64,000 bases of DNA from Candidatus Colwellia aromaticivorans (lineage in GTDB: Bacteria; Pseudomonadota; Gammaproteobacteria; Enterobacterales; Alteromonadaceae), in NCBI RefSeq assembly GCF_003333305.1, contig NZ_QOLD01000013.1, positions 59,424-123,423 on the forward strand, in the 5' to 3' direction. Positions 43,951 through 54,861 of the stretch are shown piece after piece (the stretch's first letter is position 1; every line of letters begins with the position of its first letter). The translations under genes and the position numbers were made by a program. The notes under the pieces were generated by a model. It worked only from the letters and a program-made list of their open reading frames with translations, had not been told where the DNA came from and searched no databases.

Positions 43951-45159
43951 TTAACTAATCACATTCATTTCTTTGCCAATCTTAATAAAGGCTGTTATAG
44001 CTTGATCAAGCTGCTCTTTAGTATGTGCCGCTGAAATTTGTGTGCGAATTCTTGCTTGCCCTTTTGGTACCACAGGAAAAGAAAAACCAATAACATATAT
44101 TCCTTCAGCCAAAAGCTTATTAGCCATATCACTTGCTACTTTGGCATCCCCTAACATCACAGGTACAATGGCGTGATTAGCGCCCGCACAAGTAAAACCA
44201 GCTGCTTCCATATTGTTGCGAAAATAAGCCGTATTATCTATTAAGGTTTTACGTAATTCACCACCTTCTGCCAATAATTGTAGTACCCGTAATGAAGCAT
44301 TCACAATTGCTGGCGCTAACGAGTTAGAGAATAAATATGGACGCGAACGTTGACGTAACCATTCAACCACTTCTTTTTTAGCAGAGGTAAAGCCGCCCGA
44401 TGCTCCACCCATGGCTTTACCTAAGGTGCCAGTTATAATATCAACACGACCCATCACATCACAAAACTCATGACTACCACGACCATGTTCGCCAACAAAA
44501 CCAACCGCATGAGAATCATCAACCATTACCATTGCATTATACTTATCCGCTAAATCACAAACGCCTTTAAGATTGGCAATAACACCATCCATTGAAAACA
44601 CACCGTCAGTGGCAATTAGCTTAAAACGAGCTCCAGACTCCTCAGCAGCAATAAGGCTTTGCTTTAATGCCGCCATATCATTGTTAGCATAACGAAAACG
44701 TTTAGCTTTACATAAGCGCACACCATCAATAATAGAGGCATGGTTTAAAGCATCACTAATAATAGCGTCTTCACTGGTTAATATGGTTTCAAATAAACCC
44801 GCATTAGCATCAAAACAAGAAGAATATAGAATAGTATCTTCCATACCTAAAAATTTGCTAATACCCTGCTCTAACATTTTATGAATATCTTGCGTACCAC
44901 AAATAAAGCGCACTGAAGCCATACCAAAACCATGCTCATCTAAGCCTGTTTTTGCTGCAGCAATGAGTTCAGGGTGATTAGCCAAACCTAAATAGTTATT
45001 GGCGCAAAAGTTAATAACCTGCTCACCAGTATTTACCGCTATTTTAGCTTGTTGGGCGGTAGTAATAATTCGCTCAGCTTTATACAATCCCTCAACTTTC
45101 ACTTGATCTATTTGTGTTTGAATATTTTGATAAAAAGTTGCTGATTTATTTTCTAACAT
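43951..45159 (-). CDS. kbl: 2-amino-3-ketobutyrate CoA ligase (glycine C-acetyltransferase)
   Basis: 402 residues, PLP fold-type [21 protein letters not shown] contains the Asp-x-x-His of the cofactor site, and [20 protein letters not shown] the PLP Lys. It works with Tdh to degrade threonine. Its start overlaps the end of the upstream hydrolase gene by 14 bases, suggesting translational coupling. Confidence 0.96.
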   Translation of the reverse strand: MLENKSATFYQNIQTQIDQVKVEGLYKAERIITTAQQAKIAVNTGEQVINFCANNYLGLANHPELIAAAKTGLDEHGFGMASVRFICGTQDIHKMLEQGISKFLGMEDTILYSSCFDANAGLFETILTSEDAIISDALNHASIIDGVRLCKAKRFRYANNDMAALKQSLIAAEESGARFKLIATDGVFSMDGVIANLKGVCDLADKYNAMVMVDDSHAVGFVGEHGRGSHEFCDVMGRVDIITGTLGKAMGGASGGFTSAKKEVVEWLRQRSRPYLFSNSLAPAIVNASLRVLQLLAEGGELRKTLIDNTAYFRNNMEAAGFTCAGANHAIVPVMLGDAKVASDMANKLLAEGIYVIGFSFPVVPKGQARIRTQISAAHTKEQLDQAITAFIKIGKEMNVIS

Positions 45160-45988
45160 TTAATTCAATCCACTGGGAAATGTCATTAATTAACGACTTT
45201 TCACGAGCAATCAGATGATAACCATAACGGCCACCTTTGAATATTTGCATTTTTGATTTTTCTGAACCGTTCCAAGAGAATAATTCCTGTACAACTTGAT
45301 AGCTATCAGCGTGATGTGCTGAAGTAACAAAATAACTAGGAATATCAATTAAATTTTTATAACGCTCTTTATCCGCATAAGTCATTTGTGGTGTGATCAT
45401 AACGATAGAATTCAACAAGATTTTCTCTGCTAACGCAACCCCATAAGTTGAACTACAGCCGCTTGTAACAATAGCAATACCTTGGCTTGAATCAACCTTA
45501 CTACGTAAAAATTGGTAAGCTGCTATCAAATCATCTTGCCAATAAGTAGTTAACAATGCCATTTCACTTTGATAACTCACAATGTCTGTAGCATTTTGTT
45601 TAATTAACTCTCGTGAAAATGCGGGTGAAACACTATCTCCATATCCTCGAAGGTCAAGTGCTAAGGCATGTAAACCTTGTTGAAAAAGACCATTCGCCAT
45701 AGTGCTATAGCGACTACGATCACTTTTGCAATCATGCAACACAATAACGCCACCCGATCTTTTTCCACCCGCATAATAGTCAGCAACGAGTAAAAAATCA
45801 TTGTCGACTCTTGCTTTGAATTTAACTTGTTGTGCATTACTTATCGAAGGGGTTTCTTTTTCATAACCATACGCATTAACTGACATGAGAAATATTAACG
45901 TCACCATTAAAGCGCTCAAAAGTGGGAAAAAATATTTTATTTTTTGTTGGCTAGGCATATTCATCAGTATTAATAGGCATTTAATCAA
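45146..45988 (-). CDS. Exported alpha/beta-hydrolase-like protein ahead of kbl-tdh
   Basis: 280 residues if started at 45988; ATGs at 45964 and 45958 (MNMPSQQ, MPSQQ) are good alternatives. A signal or anchor helix ([20 protein letters not shown]) is followed by an alpha/beta-hydrolase core: [20 protein letters not shown] and [11 protein letters not shown]. The expected nucleophile elbow reads [13 protein letters not shown], which departs from strict GxSxG, and the late His is in GRYGYHL. Activity is therefore uncertain. It heads the minus-strand kbl-tdh-glpE-glpG run. Confidence 0.68.
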   Translation of the reverse strand: MIKCLLILMNMPSQQKIKYFFPLLSALMVTLIFLMSVNAYGYEKETPSISNAQQVKFKARVDNDFLLVADYYAGGKRSGGVIVLHDCKSDRSRYSTMANGLFQQGLHALALDLRGYGDSVSPAFSRELIKQNATDIVSYQSEMALLTTYWQDDLIAAYQFLRSKVDSSQGIAIVTSGCSSTYGVALAEKILLNSIVMITPQMTYADKERYKNLIDIPSYFVTSAHHADSYQVVQELFSWNGSEKSKMQIFKGGRYGYHLIAREKSLINDISQWIELNVRK

Positions 45989-46029
45989 AGTTAGGTATAA
46001 TCTATCATAAACTCACTATAGAACAATTT

Positions 46030-47316
46030 ATGTTTGCGTTACTAATTTACCGAATAATATTACTATTACTTTTGCCTGTTATATTATTGGTGTTATTATT
46101 TCGCTCAATCCGTAACCCGCAATACCGCCAACGACTAAGTGAGCGCTTTGGCTTAATTTCAAAGCCATATAAAAAAAATGGCATTATTGTACACGCTGCT
46201 AGTGTCGGTGAAGTTATAGCGCTAACACCTCTTATTGAACAGCTATTGCAAACTTATCCTGAACTACCAATCACATTGACCACCTTTACCCCTACGGGCT
46301 CAGCGCAAGTAAAGAAACAGTTTTCATCACGAGTGCAACATAGCTTTTTACCCTTAGATATTCTCCCATGCACACAGCTTTTCTTATCACGATTACAACC
46401 TAAACTCATGATTTTTATGGAAACAGAGTTGTGGCCAAACCTAATTAACCAATGTGCAAAAAAGCAGATAAAGCTTTTATTAATTAACGGTAGATTGTCT
46501 GCTAATTCAATGAAAAGCTATAAAAAAATAAGCCCGTTGATTACACCAACACTCAATAGTTTTGATAAAATATTATGCCAAAGCCAAGATAATCTAACGA
46601 ATTTTCTTCAACTAGGCGCACACAATAAGCGCTGTATGGTGTCTGGCAACCTTAAGTTTGATATCTGCATCAATACCACAATATTAGACAAAAAAGCTCA
46701 GTTAACAGCATTACTGCCTGAAAACAGGCAACTTTGGTTAGTCGCCAGTACCCACCAAGGGGATGAGGAAATTGCTTTAACGGCATTTAAACAAATTAAA
46801 GCCCTATTCCCAACGCTACTTTTAGTGCTAGTTCCTAGACACCCAGAGCGTTTTAATGCAGTTGAAAAACTTTGTCTTAGTCATGATTTTACACTGGTTA
46901 AGCGCAGTGATAATAATCCTGTAGAGTCACAAGACATCTGGCTCCTTGATACCCTGGGTGAATTAATGGCCGCTTATTCCTTAGCAGATATAGTCACCAT
47001 GGGTGGCAGTTTTAGCCATATCGGCGGACACAACCCGTTGGAACCTGCCTTGTTTAAAAAACCTATTGTGGTTGGTAGTGATATGAGTAATTTTACTGAT
47101 ATTTTAAAACAATTAAAGCAACTTCAAGGCATAGTGCAACTACCCGTAAATCAAACCAGTACAAGGCAAGCATCTCAGCTAGCCAAAATGATTATTAATT
47201 TACTACAAGATAAACCAAAAGCAGAATTATTAGGCAAGCAAGCCCTTCAAGTTGTGATGAATAATCAAGGCGCAAGTGATCGTACATTGTCACAAGTGCA
47301 GGAACTAATGTCATGA
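46030..47316 (+). CDS. waaA: 3-deoxy-D-manno-octulosonic-acid (Kdo) transferase
   Basis: 428 residues: an N-terminal membrane anchor (LIYRIILLLLLPVILLVLLF), then a GT-B fold with HAASVGEVIALTPLIEQL (base Glu), MIFMETELWPNLI, and LVPRHPERF and GGSFSHIGGHNPLEPALF in the nucleotide-sugar domain. It adds Kdo from CMP-Kdo to lipid A precursors at the inner membrane. kdkA overlaps it by 4 bases (ATGA). Confidence 0.95.
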   Translation: MFALLIYRIILLLLLPVILLVLLFRSIRNPQYRQRLSERFGLISKPYKKNGIIVHAASVGEVIALTPLIEQLLQTYPELPITLTTFTPTGSAQVKKQFSSRVQHSFLPLDILPCTQLFLSRLQPKLMIFMETELWPNLINQCAKKQIKLLLINGRLSANSMKSYKKISPLITPTLNSFDKILCQSQDNLTNFLQLGAHNKRCMVSGNLKFDICINTTILDKKAQLTALLPENRQLWLVASTHQGDEEIALTAFKQIKALFPTLLLVLVPRHPERFNAVEKLCLSHDFTLVKRSDNNPVESQDIWLLDTLGELMAAYSLADIVTMGGSFSHIGGHNPLEPALFKKPIVVGSDMSNFTDILKQLKQLQGIVQLPVNQTSTRQASQLAKMIINLLQDKPKAELLGKQALQVVMNNQGASDRTLSQVQELMS

Positions 47317-48062
47317 ATAACGGCTTACAGATAAAAACCTTTCAACAAGGTAAAAGCTACTGCCTTTACGATAGCCATGAAATTAATTCATTTGTACCCA
47401 ACATGCTCGATGTAAGCTATTGGCAAAAGAAAAATACTATCACTGGCTCAGCACAAGGGCGTGGTACCACTTGGTTTGTTAAACACTCAGGCAAACCCAG
47501 CAAGCAAGAAAAGCACTGGGTATTGCGCCATTATTATCGCGGTGGTTTAATCGGTAAAATAATCAGCGACAGCTATTGGTTTACTTCACAGAAAAACACT
47601 CGAGCAGCGCGTGAGTTTGATTTACTGACTTACATGCAAAAATTGGCATTACCTGCACCGAAGCCTATTGCTTGTCGAGTTACTCGCCACGGATTGTTTT
47701 ACAGCGCAGATCTACTGAGTAGCCGTATTGAACATGCTCAAGACTTAGTCGCATTATTATCAAAAACAACTTTATCAGACGCTTTGTGGAAAAAAATAGG
47801 CATAACGATTAAACGCTTTCATGATAATAATATTTATCATCATGATTTAAACGCGCATAATATTTTAATAGATAAAGATGACAATGTTTTTTTAATTGAT
47901 TTTGATCGCGGAGAGGTCAGAAAAAATGACCAAGCAAGTTGGCAACAGGCTAATATGGCAAGATTACAACGCTCTTTTTTAAAAGAGTTTAACAAACTAC
48001 CAACATTTCATTGGCAAGATGATAATTGGCGGCTACTGCTTGAAGGCTATCTTAGTCACTGA
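47313..48062 (+). CDS. kdkA: Kdo kinase
   Basis: 249 residues, protein-kinase-like fold. WVLRHYYRGGLIGKIISDSY, then IYHHDLNAHNILIDKDD (catalytic Asp and Asn) and VFLIDFDRGEVRK (metal Asp) are the KdkA signatures. It phosphorylates the Kdo residue of lipopolysaccharide, usually in species with a single Kdo, and its coupling to waaA fits that pathway. Confidence 0.93.
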   Translation: MNNGLQIKTFQQGKSYCLYDSHEINSFVPNMLDVSYWQKKNTITGSAQGRGTTWFVKHSGKPSKQEKHWVLRHYYRGGLIGKIISDSYWFTSQKNTRAAREFDLLTYMQKLALPAPKPIACRVTRHGLFYSADLLSSRIEHAQDLVALLSKTTLSDALWKKIGITIKRFHDNNIYHHDLNAHNILIDKDDNVFLIDFDRGEVRKNDQASWQQANMARLQRSFLKEFNKLPTFHWQDDNWRLLLEGYLSH

Positions 48063-48097
48063 AGATGAACGACTTAGACCGGCTGCTATGCTACATT

Positions 48098-48409
48098 TAT
48101 ACCCGTGACCATTCAAAATGCATGTTTCAGTGGGAGAAAAAAACGATTTTGACAAGGCATTGATTGCAGGGAATGGTTGTTCCGGATAATGTGCTCCTGC
48201 ATTATCTAATAAGCTACATCCATGTAGCGCCATTATCAAAATCAATAACGACGTATAAATCGTTTTTAGCCCCATCGTAGAAGCGCTTGAGCCATCCCAT
48301 TTTATTGTTGCATCAAAGAAATAGGGAATAACCATGATTTAATTGATGCGCCTCAAACTGGAATGGCTCAAGCACTCTGAATCGAGCATTTTGAATGATT
48401 ACGGGTATA
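48098..48409. repeat. Family A palindromic element, copy 7, carrying module M1
   Basis: Ends TATACCCGTGACCATTCAAA and TTTTGAATGATTACGGGTATA. M1 occupies 48183-48230 between GGTTGTTC and CATTATCAAAATC (48 bp; begins CGGATAATGTGCTCC, ends CTACATCCATGTAGCGC). The right end supplies the stop codon of the TetR gene at 48399. Confidence 0.85.
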
Positions 48410-49052
48410 ATGCATCTTGATAACGCTGCTGATACATATCTCGCGCTTTAAGTAACCCAGGTAAAGAGGCCTCTGTGGTGTATGGGCGTAAAATAACTAA
48501 TATTTTCAATACACCTTGGTAGAATACTGAATCATTAATTTCATTGACAATATTTTGAGTTTGATAAAAACTCACCCAAAATGTATTAATAAGACGTAAA
48601 ATACTCACCATATCGACCAACTCTTCATCCTCAAATATTATAATATTTGCAGTACGAAGTGATACAAGTAACTGGCTAACCCGCTCAGCGATAGCGTGCT
48701 GAACTTCCACGTATTTTTCACGAAGACTTGGACTTTTACCAAGTAACACTGGCAAATTACTATAAAAGAAACGAAATTTCATTGTCGTTTGAAAGACAGA
48801 ATCCATGTATAAAATAATGGCATCGAGTGGCTCAACTTCACTGGTTACTTGCGGAAAGGTATCAAGAAGTAGATTACGCGCATATTCTTCATATATAGAC
48901 AAAATAATGTCTTCTTTATTACGAAAATGATAATACAAGTTACCAGGGCTTATACTTAAATGTGCTGCAATATGGTTCGTAGTAACATTTCGCTCTCCCT
49001 GCTCATTAAACAATGCAATACTCGCCTGAATTATCTTATCACGGGTCTTCAT
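48399..49052 (-). CDS. TetR family transcriptional regulator
   Basis: 217 residues from the ATG at 49052 (MKTRDKIIQAS); the in-frame ATG at 49100 precedes it without clear support. VTTNHIAAHLSISPGNLYYH, then FRNKEDIILSIYEEY is a standard TetR helix-turn-helix. The C-terminal domain is all-helical and unrecognised. The last codons (ALYP and stop) lie in the end of a family A element. No obvious target; the neighbour coaD is divergent. Confidence 0.82.
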   Translation of the reverse strand: MKTRDKIIQASIALFNEQGERNVTTNHIAAHLSISPGNLYYHFRNKEDIILSIYEEYARNLLLDTFPQVTSEVEPLDAIILYMDSVFQTTMKFRFFYSNLPVLLGKSPSLREKYVEVQHAIAERVSQLLVSLRTANIIIFEDEELVDMVSILRLINTFWVSFYQTQNIVNEINDSVFYQGVLKILVILRPYTTEASLPGLLKARDMYQQRYQDALYP

Positions 49053-49299
49053 ATTTTTGCTTCTTTTCCGTTGAGGATTATATCCAAGCAAACTCGACAT
49101 AAGAATTCACTTGGATATAATCTAAAATCAATCAATCATAAGCTGTCTATCATACTACCAAAATTCGTCAATATTAAATGATTTTGAGTAAATACTTTAA
49201 TATTAAATGATTTTTTTTAAATGTCTCTCTTGTCAAAAACTTACATAAGCTATTACAATAGCAACAAGAGTAACAATAGCCACTAAGGTTGACGTATAA

Positions 49300-50594
<1,295 letters not shown>

Positions 50595-50597
50595 ATA

Positions 50598-50864
50598 TAT
50601 ACTCATGACACTTCAAAATGTCTGTTTCAGGACGCCTGAGCAATTCATGATCAAGACGCTTATTTTTATTAATGGTTGTTCCCTTAAAAAAAGGAGCAAC
50701 GACGAGCATGATTTTCTCAGGTGCCCCCGAAGAGCGTGTTTTAAAGGCTTACATACGGCGTTATTGATTTTGACAAGGAAATAGGCCATTCTCTTCAATC
50801 AATGCCTTGCCTCTAAGCCTTTAAATTCTCGCTGAAACGAGCATTTCGAGGTAACATGAGTATA
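50598..50864. repeat. Family A palindromic element, copy 8, abutting mutM
   Basis: Ends TATACTCATGACACTTCAAA and TTTCGAGGTAACATGAGTATA. Both module sites are empty (GGTTGTTC-CCTTAAAAA and its mirror). It occupies the whole gap between mutM and the upstream gene at 50866, so the mutM 5' leader is element sequence. Confidence 0.85.
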
Positions 50865-50865
50865 A

Positions 50866-51360
50866 CTATTTATTGATTGGAGCTAGTTGATGAGCGACGG
50901 CTTTAGGTAAAGCTAACCACAACTTATTTTGTAAATTGAATACCAATAACTGATCAACAAGAGGATACAGCATATAAACTAGCTCATGCTTATTTGTCGC
51001 CGTGTTAATTAAAACCTCAATACCTTTCAACCCTTCAACAACAATATCATCAGCTTGAACTAAACCGCTACTTTGCTGCCATGCTAACATCAGCTGCTCT
51101 ATTTGTTGATTACTTAAATCTAGCAATAAGCCTTGACTGGTCATTTGCCATGCCCTGCCAACACGTTCAAATTTTAATTGGCGATTATCTGAAAAATTAA
51201 TAACTAACGTTAAAATGACACTATGCTCAGGTAAAAGTAGCTTATCACTGCCGCTATCTCCTTCAGGAAATAAACGATCATTGGTGGCATTTATAAGTAA
51301 AATAATAATCATTACTGAAAAAATAATAACATTATTCCAGCCAGTTCGAGTTAGTTTCAT
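50866..51360 (-). CDS. Conserved-looking hypothetical protein with one membrane helix
   Basis: 164 residues. One N-terminal helix (NVIIFSVMIIILLINATND) would anchor a periplasmic domain of mixed alpha/beta character: LKFERVGRAWQMTSQGLLLD and LLVFNLQNKLWLALPKAVAH. No family recognised. It is upstream of mutM, separated by a family A element, so co-transcription is possible through the element. Confidence 0.6.
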   Translation of the reverse strand: MKLTRTGWNNVIIFSVMIIILLINATNDRLFPEGDSGSDKLLLPEHSVILTLVINFSDNRQLKFERVGRAWQMTSQGLLLDLSNQQIEQLMLAWQQSSGLVQADDIVVEGLKGIEVLINTATNKHELVYMLYPLVDQLLVFNLQNKLWLALPKAVAHQLAPINK

Positions 51361-51384
51361 AGATTAATAGACTTAGCGTAGATA

Positions 51385-51593
51385 ATACCAATACAAATAA
51401 ATATGTAATCATTCTAAATGGACTAAATACTCCAATAACGTCGTTGCTTTCAATCCCAATAGCGAGCTATTGCTCAATCAAGCTCCTTGCCTACACGGAT
51501 GTAGGTACTTAGGTTTTGTCTGGAACTAAAAACCTGTGTTCTTGAAGATTTATCCTCATTAATATTTGATCACTAACTTACTAGTATTGGTAT
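51385..51593. repeat. Family B palindromic element, copy 4, carrying M2 in reverse
   Basis: Ends ATACCAATACAAATAAATAT and ACTTACTAGTATTGGTAT. The element lies in inverted orientation relative to copy 1, and M2 occupies 51489-51537 (49 bp, begins GCCTACACGGATGTAGG, ends AAAACCTGT). Confidence 0.8.
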
Positions 51594-51643
51594 AATTTAA
51601 TATTTAAAGTATGTATCTCTTTATCATACTGAATTTTTGGCAA

Positions 51644-51674
51644 TAAAAAACCCGGTAAATACCGGGTTTTTAAT
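51644..51674 (-). terminator. Rho-independent terminator after rpmBG
   Basis: AAAAAACCCGGTA pairs with TACCGGGTTTTTA around a short AA loop, 16 bases past rpmG. It has U-runs on both strands. Confidence 0.9.
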
Positions 51675-51689
51675 AGAGACTAAAGTTAA

Positions 51690-51845
51690 TTACTTAATTT
51701 TAGCTTCTTTATAGATCACGTGCTTACGAATGGTTGGATCAAATTTTTTGATTTCCATTTTTTCAGGCATAGTCTTTTTATTCTTATCAGTAGTATAAAA
51801 ATGACCAGTACCGGCACTAGAAACTAAACGAATTTTATCGCGCAT
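51690..51845 (-). CDS. rpmG: 50S ribosomal protein L33
   Basis: 51 residues ([20 protein letters not shown], then [20 protein letters not shown], then [11 protein letters not shown]). It matches bacterial L33 of the cysteine-free type, so it does not bind zinc. It lies 35 bases after rpmB and before a strong terminator; the pair forms the rpmBG operon. Confidence 0.96.
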   Translation of the reverse strand: MRDKIRLVSSAGTGHFYTTDKNKKTMPEKMEIKKFDPTIRKHVIYKEAKIK

Positions 51846-51880
51846 AATAATTCCTTAATTTTTCAAAAGTTAACACTAGG

Positions 51881-52117
51881 TTAAATTTTTTCGCCACGGG
51901 CACGGATGTCAGTTAATACTACATCAATACCTTTTTTATCGATAATACGCATTCCTTTCGGAGTTAAACGTAATTTAACGAAACGATTTTCACTCTCAAC
52001 CCAAAAACGGTGAGATTGAAGGTTAGGTAAAAAACGACGACGAGTCGCGTTTCTTGCGTGAGAACGGTTGTTTCCAACCATTGGCACTTTGCCTGTTACT
52101 TGGCAAATTTTAGACAT
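51881..52117 (-). CDS. rpmB: 50S ribosomal protein L28
   Basis: 78 residues: [20 protein letters not shown], then [18 protein letters not shown] are the L28 signatures. It has a single Cys and so is the zinc-free form. It is the first gene of rpmBG. The leader at 52118-52305 probably holds its promoter; it contains no other gene. Confidence 0.96.
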   Translation of the reverse strand: MSKICQVTGKVPMVGNNRSHARNATRRRFLPNLQSHRFWVESENRFVKLRLTPKGMRIIDKKGIDVVLTDIRARGEKI

Positions 52118-52305
52118 GTGAGTACTCCAATATTAATTTCAGCTCGAGCTATATGTTCCCCAAGACCGTCGTCTCGGGATCCTGAAAAAGGTGGCATATT
52201 ATAGAGAAACTGAATTATGAATGCTAGCCCTAAGCGTAAAAAGCTAACAAAAAGGCTGCAGATCAATTTTAGTCATTAGTAATCAATAGATTATAATAGG
52301 TCTAA

Positions 52306-52342
52306 CACCCAAAAACTCACCGCGCAGGTGAGTTTTTAGGTG
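52306..52342 (-). terminator. Rho-independent terminator after the ParA/RHH pair
   Basis: CACCCAAAAACTCACC pairs with GGTGAGTTTTTAGGTG around GCGCA. Further T-runs lie on the plus side, so it may work both ways. It lies 56 bases beyond the ribbon-helix-helix gene. Confidence 0.85.
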
Positions 52343-52397
52343 TTTTTTAATACTTTTCGTTTTATTCGTCAACAAACCAGCAAAAAAGTAAGTCGGT

Positions 52398-52802
52398 TTA
52401 GCCCACATCTGATTCAAATAATTTTTTAATTTGCTCTTCTTGTTCTTTACTCGATAAATCATCAATTAAAATACGAATAATATGAGACTTAGCTAGATCT
52501 GTGCCCTCAGACAATTGTTTTAATTGTTCTATGGTGTTTTCACTCAACGTAAATGTTGCGCGCCTAAAAGGTGTGCTTTGAACATCCGCCAATTTTTTTC
52601 GCTCAATAAGACGCTTAGCATCATGTATTGCCTGTTTAAGGTTCATTTTACCGTGATTCTCATTACTAACTATTTGCGGCGTGCCTTTCGCATAGTTATC
52701 CGCATCAGCAATAAATTCATCAATGGTAAATTGTCCTTTAACCTTTCCCTTCGAATGGGGTCTGTCCTTGTTTTTCTTTAGATCAGTTAAACTCATGCGC
52801 AT
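52398..52802 (-). CDS. Ribbon-helix-helix-type partner of the ParA protein
   Basis: 134 residues (ATG at 52802 or 52796). A basic, polar N-terminal half (LTDLKKNKDRPHSKGKVKGQ) is followed by a C-terminal segment, RRATFTLSENTIEQLKQLSE, then AKSHIIRILIDDL, that fits the beta-alpha-alpha pattern of ribbon-helix-helix DNA-binding proteins. It overlaps the parA-like gene by 20 bases, as in small plasmid partition cassettes where the second gene is the centromere-binding protein. Whether it binds chromosomal sites or another cargo is unknown. Confidence 0.6.
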   Translation of the reverse strand: MRMSLTDLKKNKDRPHSKGKVKGQFTIDEFIADADNYAKGTPQIVSNENHGKMNLKQAIHDAKRLIERKKLADVQSTPFRRATFTLSENTIEQLKQLSEGTDLAKSHIIRILIDDLSSKEQEEQIKKLFESDVG

Positions 52803-53451
52803 TGTCCGGTTTCATTGCCATTAGCTCTTCAGCTATAGCTATCATTTCGGCGGCAGCTTTACCACCGGGATCAATTTCAATAACCGATGAACCTAGCTCT
52901 TCACTATCGTCATAAACATTACGATTATACGTCAAAGCATCGAGAACATTAATACCAAATGAAGTACAAACGTCCTTAGCTTCTATAATCCGACGCGCTT
53001 GATTAGGCAATGAAGGACATTGAGTCATCACAAAAGAAGCCAACATTTTCGGATTAACCATTTTACAAGTACTGAGCATATCTTCCATATGAGGTACTGT
53101 TTTTAAATCACGTCGTTTAGGCCTTAGTGGAATAACAACGTGATCTGCTACTGACATTGCCGCGCGTAACGCTAAATTATCTTGGCCACCACAATCAACA
53201 ACCACATAATCGTAATGTTGGGCTAAACTAAGTAAATCATTACGAATTTTACCGTAAAGTTGAATACAATTAATTGCAGGAAGAGATGGATCACTGTTGC
53301 GAGCCTGTATCCAATCTGATGTGGTACGCTGAGGATCACAATCAACCATTAATACTATGGCTTTTTTATTTCGGGCGAAATATACCGCTAAATTTTGCGC
53401 CAAGCAGCTTTTACCACTACCACCTTTTTCGCCACCCACTAATATCATCAT
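52783..53451 (-). CDS. ParA/MinD-superfamily ATPase (orphan, plasmid-partition-like)
   Basis: 222 residues. LVGGEKGGSGKSCLAQNLAV is the deviant Walker A with signature Lys, MVDCDPQRTTSDW the A' motif, and YDYVVVDCGGQDN the Walker B region. The small size and lack of an N-terminal helix-turn-helix match plasmid ParF/ParA or cargo-positioning ATPases rather than the chromosomal parABS gene. It follows AGGAAGA at about 10 bases. The cargo is not identifiable here. Confidence 0.82.
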   Translation of the reverse strand: MMILVGGEKGGSGKSCLAQNLAVYFARNKKAIVLMVDCDPQRTTSDWIQARNSDPSLPAINCIQLYGKIRNDLLSLAQHYDYVVVDCGGQDNLALRAAMSVADHVVIPLRPKRRDLKTVPHMEDMLSTCKMVNPKMLASFVMTQCPSLPNQARRIIEAKDVCTSFGINVLDALTYNRNVYDDSEELGSSVIEIDPGGKAAAEMIAIAEELMAMKPDNAHEFN

Positions 53452-53563
53452 ATATTTTTCTTCCTAAATACTACCTAACTCTTGATTAAAAACAGAAGAC
53501 TAGGCCAAGTGTTAATTATGGTCCAATTTTAACAAAAGCTTTTTACAGCCCGTTGTAGAAATA

Positions 53564-53875
53564 TTAATTATTTTTATCAAGTACTAAAGCTATCTCAAAC
53601 CAACCAGTATCTTGCTTGATACAGCGCAAAACTTTGCCATATAACTTTTGATTATTCGCAGATGCCGATTTAAAAATCACTGTAACAGCGGTTTGTACTG
53701 GCAAAGCGACATCACAATCAAGCCTCAAACCACCTCGAGAAAAATCTAAACAAACAATTTTTTTGCTTTTTTCTTGACCACTCTCATCCGTCCACATAAT
53801 ATCTATAAACTCTTTTTCCATATCCAAACGAAATGAACTACGGCGTTCCGACTCATCAATACTACTATCAGCCAT
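53564..53875 (-). CDS. PilZ domain protein
   Basis: 103 residues, single PilZ domain. ERRSSFRLDMEKEFI gives the RxxxR arginines and VCLDFSRGGLRLDCDV the D/NxSxxG motif, which together bind cyclic di-GMP. Targets unknown. It is upstream of parA on the same strand with a 112-base gap, so a functional link is only suggested. Confidence 0.85.
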   Translation of the reverse strand: MADSSIDESERRSSFRLDMEKEFIDIMWTDESGQEKSKKIVCLDFSRGGLRLDCDVALPVQTAVTVIFKSASANNQKLYGKVLRCIKQDTGWFEIALVLDKNN

Positions 53876-53892
53876 AAAAGGATCCTTTTATT

Positions 53893-53949
53893 GATACCCG
53901 TTCCACTTGAAGATGCTCGAATCATGCATCTTCAAGTGGAACGGGTATA
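53893..53949. repeat. Minimal family A element: a 57-bp perfect terminal hairpin
   Basis: ATACCCGTTCCACTTGAAG plus ATGC (23 bases, 53894-53916) is followed by a 9-nt loop and the exact inverse ending AACGGGTAT (53926-53948). The junction joins left-end GATGCTCG to right-end AATCATGCATC, so the whole core of a full copy is missing. It sits between PilZ and radC. Confidence 0.9.
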
Positions 53950-54039
53950 TACTTAAATATTTAATATCCCCTAAAAGTAACTGGCATTGAACTATTTATC
54001 AACTTAAATCACTAATCTCATTGGAATATTGGAATATAG

Positions 54040-54762
54040 TCATGAAAGCTCGCTATTTTCTGCAAAGGAATAACACTGAGGCCCTGCAATTATCATGTGA
54101 TCTAACACACGAATATCAACCAATTGTAATGCTTGCTCTAATTTGTGCGTTATTTGTTTATCGGCAATACTTGCTTCCGCTATTCCTGACGGATGATTAT
54201 GGGCCAAAATAACGGCTGCTGCATGGTGTTTTAACGCCTGCTCCACTACAATTCTAGGATAAACGGCTGCCGCATCAAGCGTACCAAAAAATAACCGTTC
54301 AAATTTTAACACTTGATGTTGATTATCCAAAAAAAGTACGGCAAATACCTCTCTAGTTTCATGGCGTAGTTCGCTAATCAAATAATCTCGTGTCGCTTGT
54401 GATGACGTTAACGCACTGCCTTGTTGAACTAATTGTTCAGCCAAATAGCGTTTTGACATTTCTAAACAGGCTTGAAGTTGAACATATTTAGCGCTACCTA
54501 ACCCATGCTGCTGACAAAACTCTTCTTGATTCGCGCGAAAAACATTGGCTAAACTACCAAAATTCAGTAATAAATTTCTTGATAAATCTACGACATTACA
54601 ACCCTTCACCCCTGTTCTTAAAAAAATAGCCAGTAGCTCAGCATCACTCAAACTTACGGCGCCTAATTTAAGTAACTTCTCCCGCGGACGCTCCGCACTT
54701 GGCCAATTTTTTAAGGTTTGATCTTTAAATTCATTGTTTCTCAATAGGTCAGGTTTACACAT
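54040..54762 (-). CDS. radC: RadC/JAMM-domain protein
   Basis: 240 residues. The N-terminal helix-hairpin-helix ([32 protein letters not shown]) is followed by the JAMM metalloprotease-like domain with [20 protein letters not shown] (His-x-His...Ser...Asp). The historical role in DNA repair is doubtful; the cellular function is unsettled. The start follows AAGGA. It is divergent from coaBC, in the same place as in E. coli. Confidence 0.94.
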   Translation of the reverse strand: MCKPDLLRNNEFKDQTLKNWPSAERPREKLLKLGAVSLSDAELLAIFLRTGVKGCNVVDLSRNLLLNFGSLANVFRANQEEFCQQHGLGSAKYVQLQACLEMSKRYLAEQLVQQGSALTSSQATRDYLISELRHETREVFAVLFLDNQHQVLKFERLFFGTLDAAAVYPRIVVEQALKHHAAAVILAHNHPSGIAEASIADKQITHKLEQALQLVDIRVLDHMIIAGPQCYSFAENSELS

Positions 54763-54861
54763 ACACGGCTTCCTTGCGTTTAATTAGTGTTTTCTATTTT
54801 TCAACATTCATAATAAATGCTATCGTATTACCAATATTTATAAGTTTAAGATTAGCAGATT

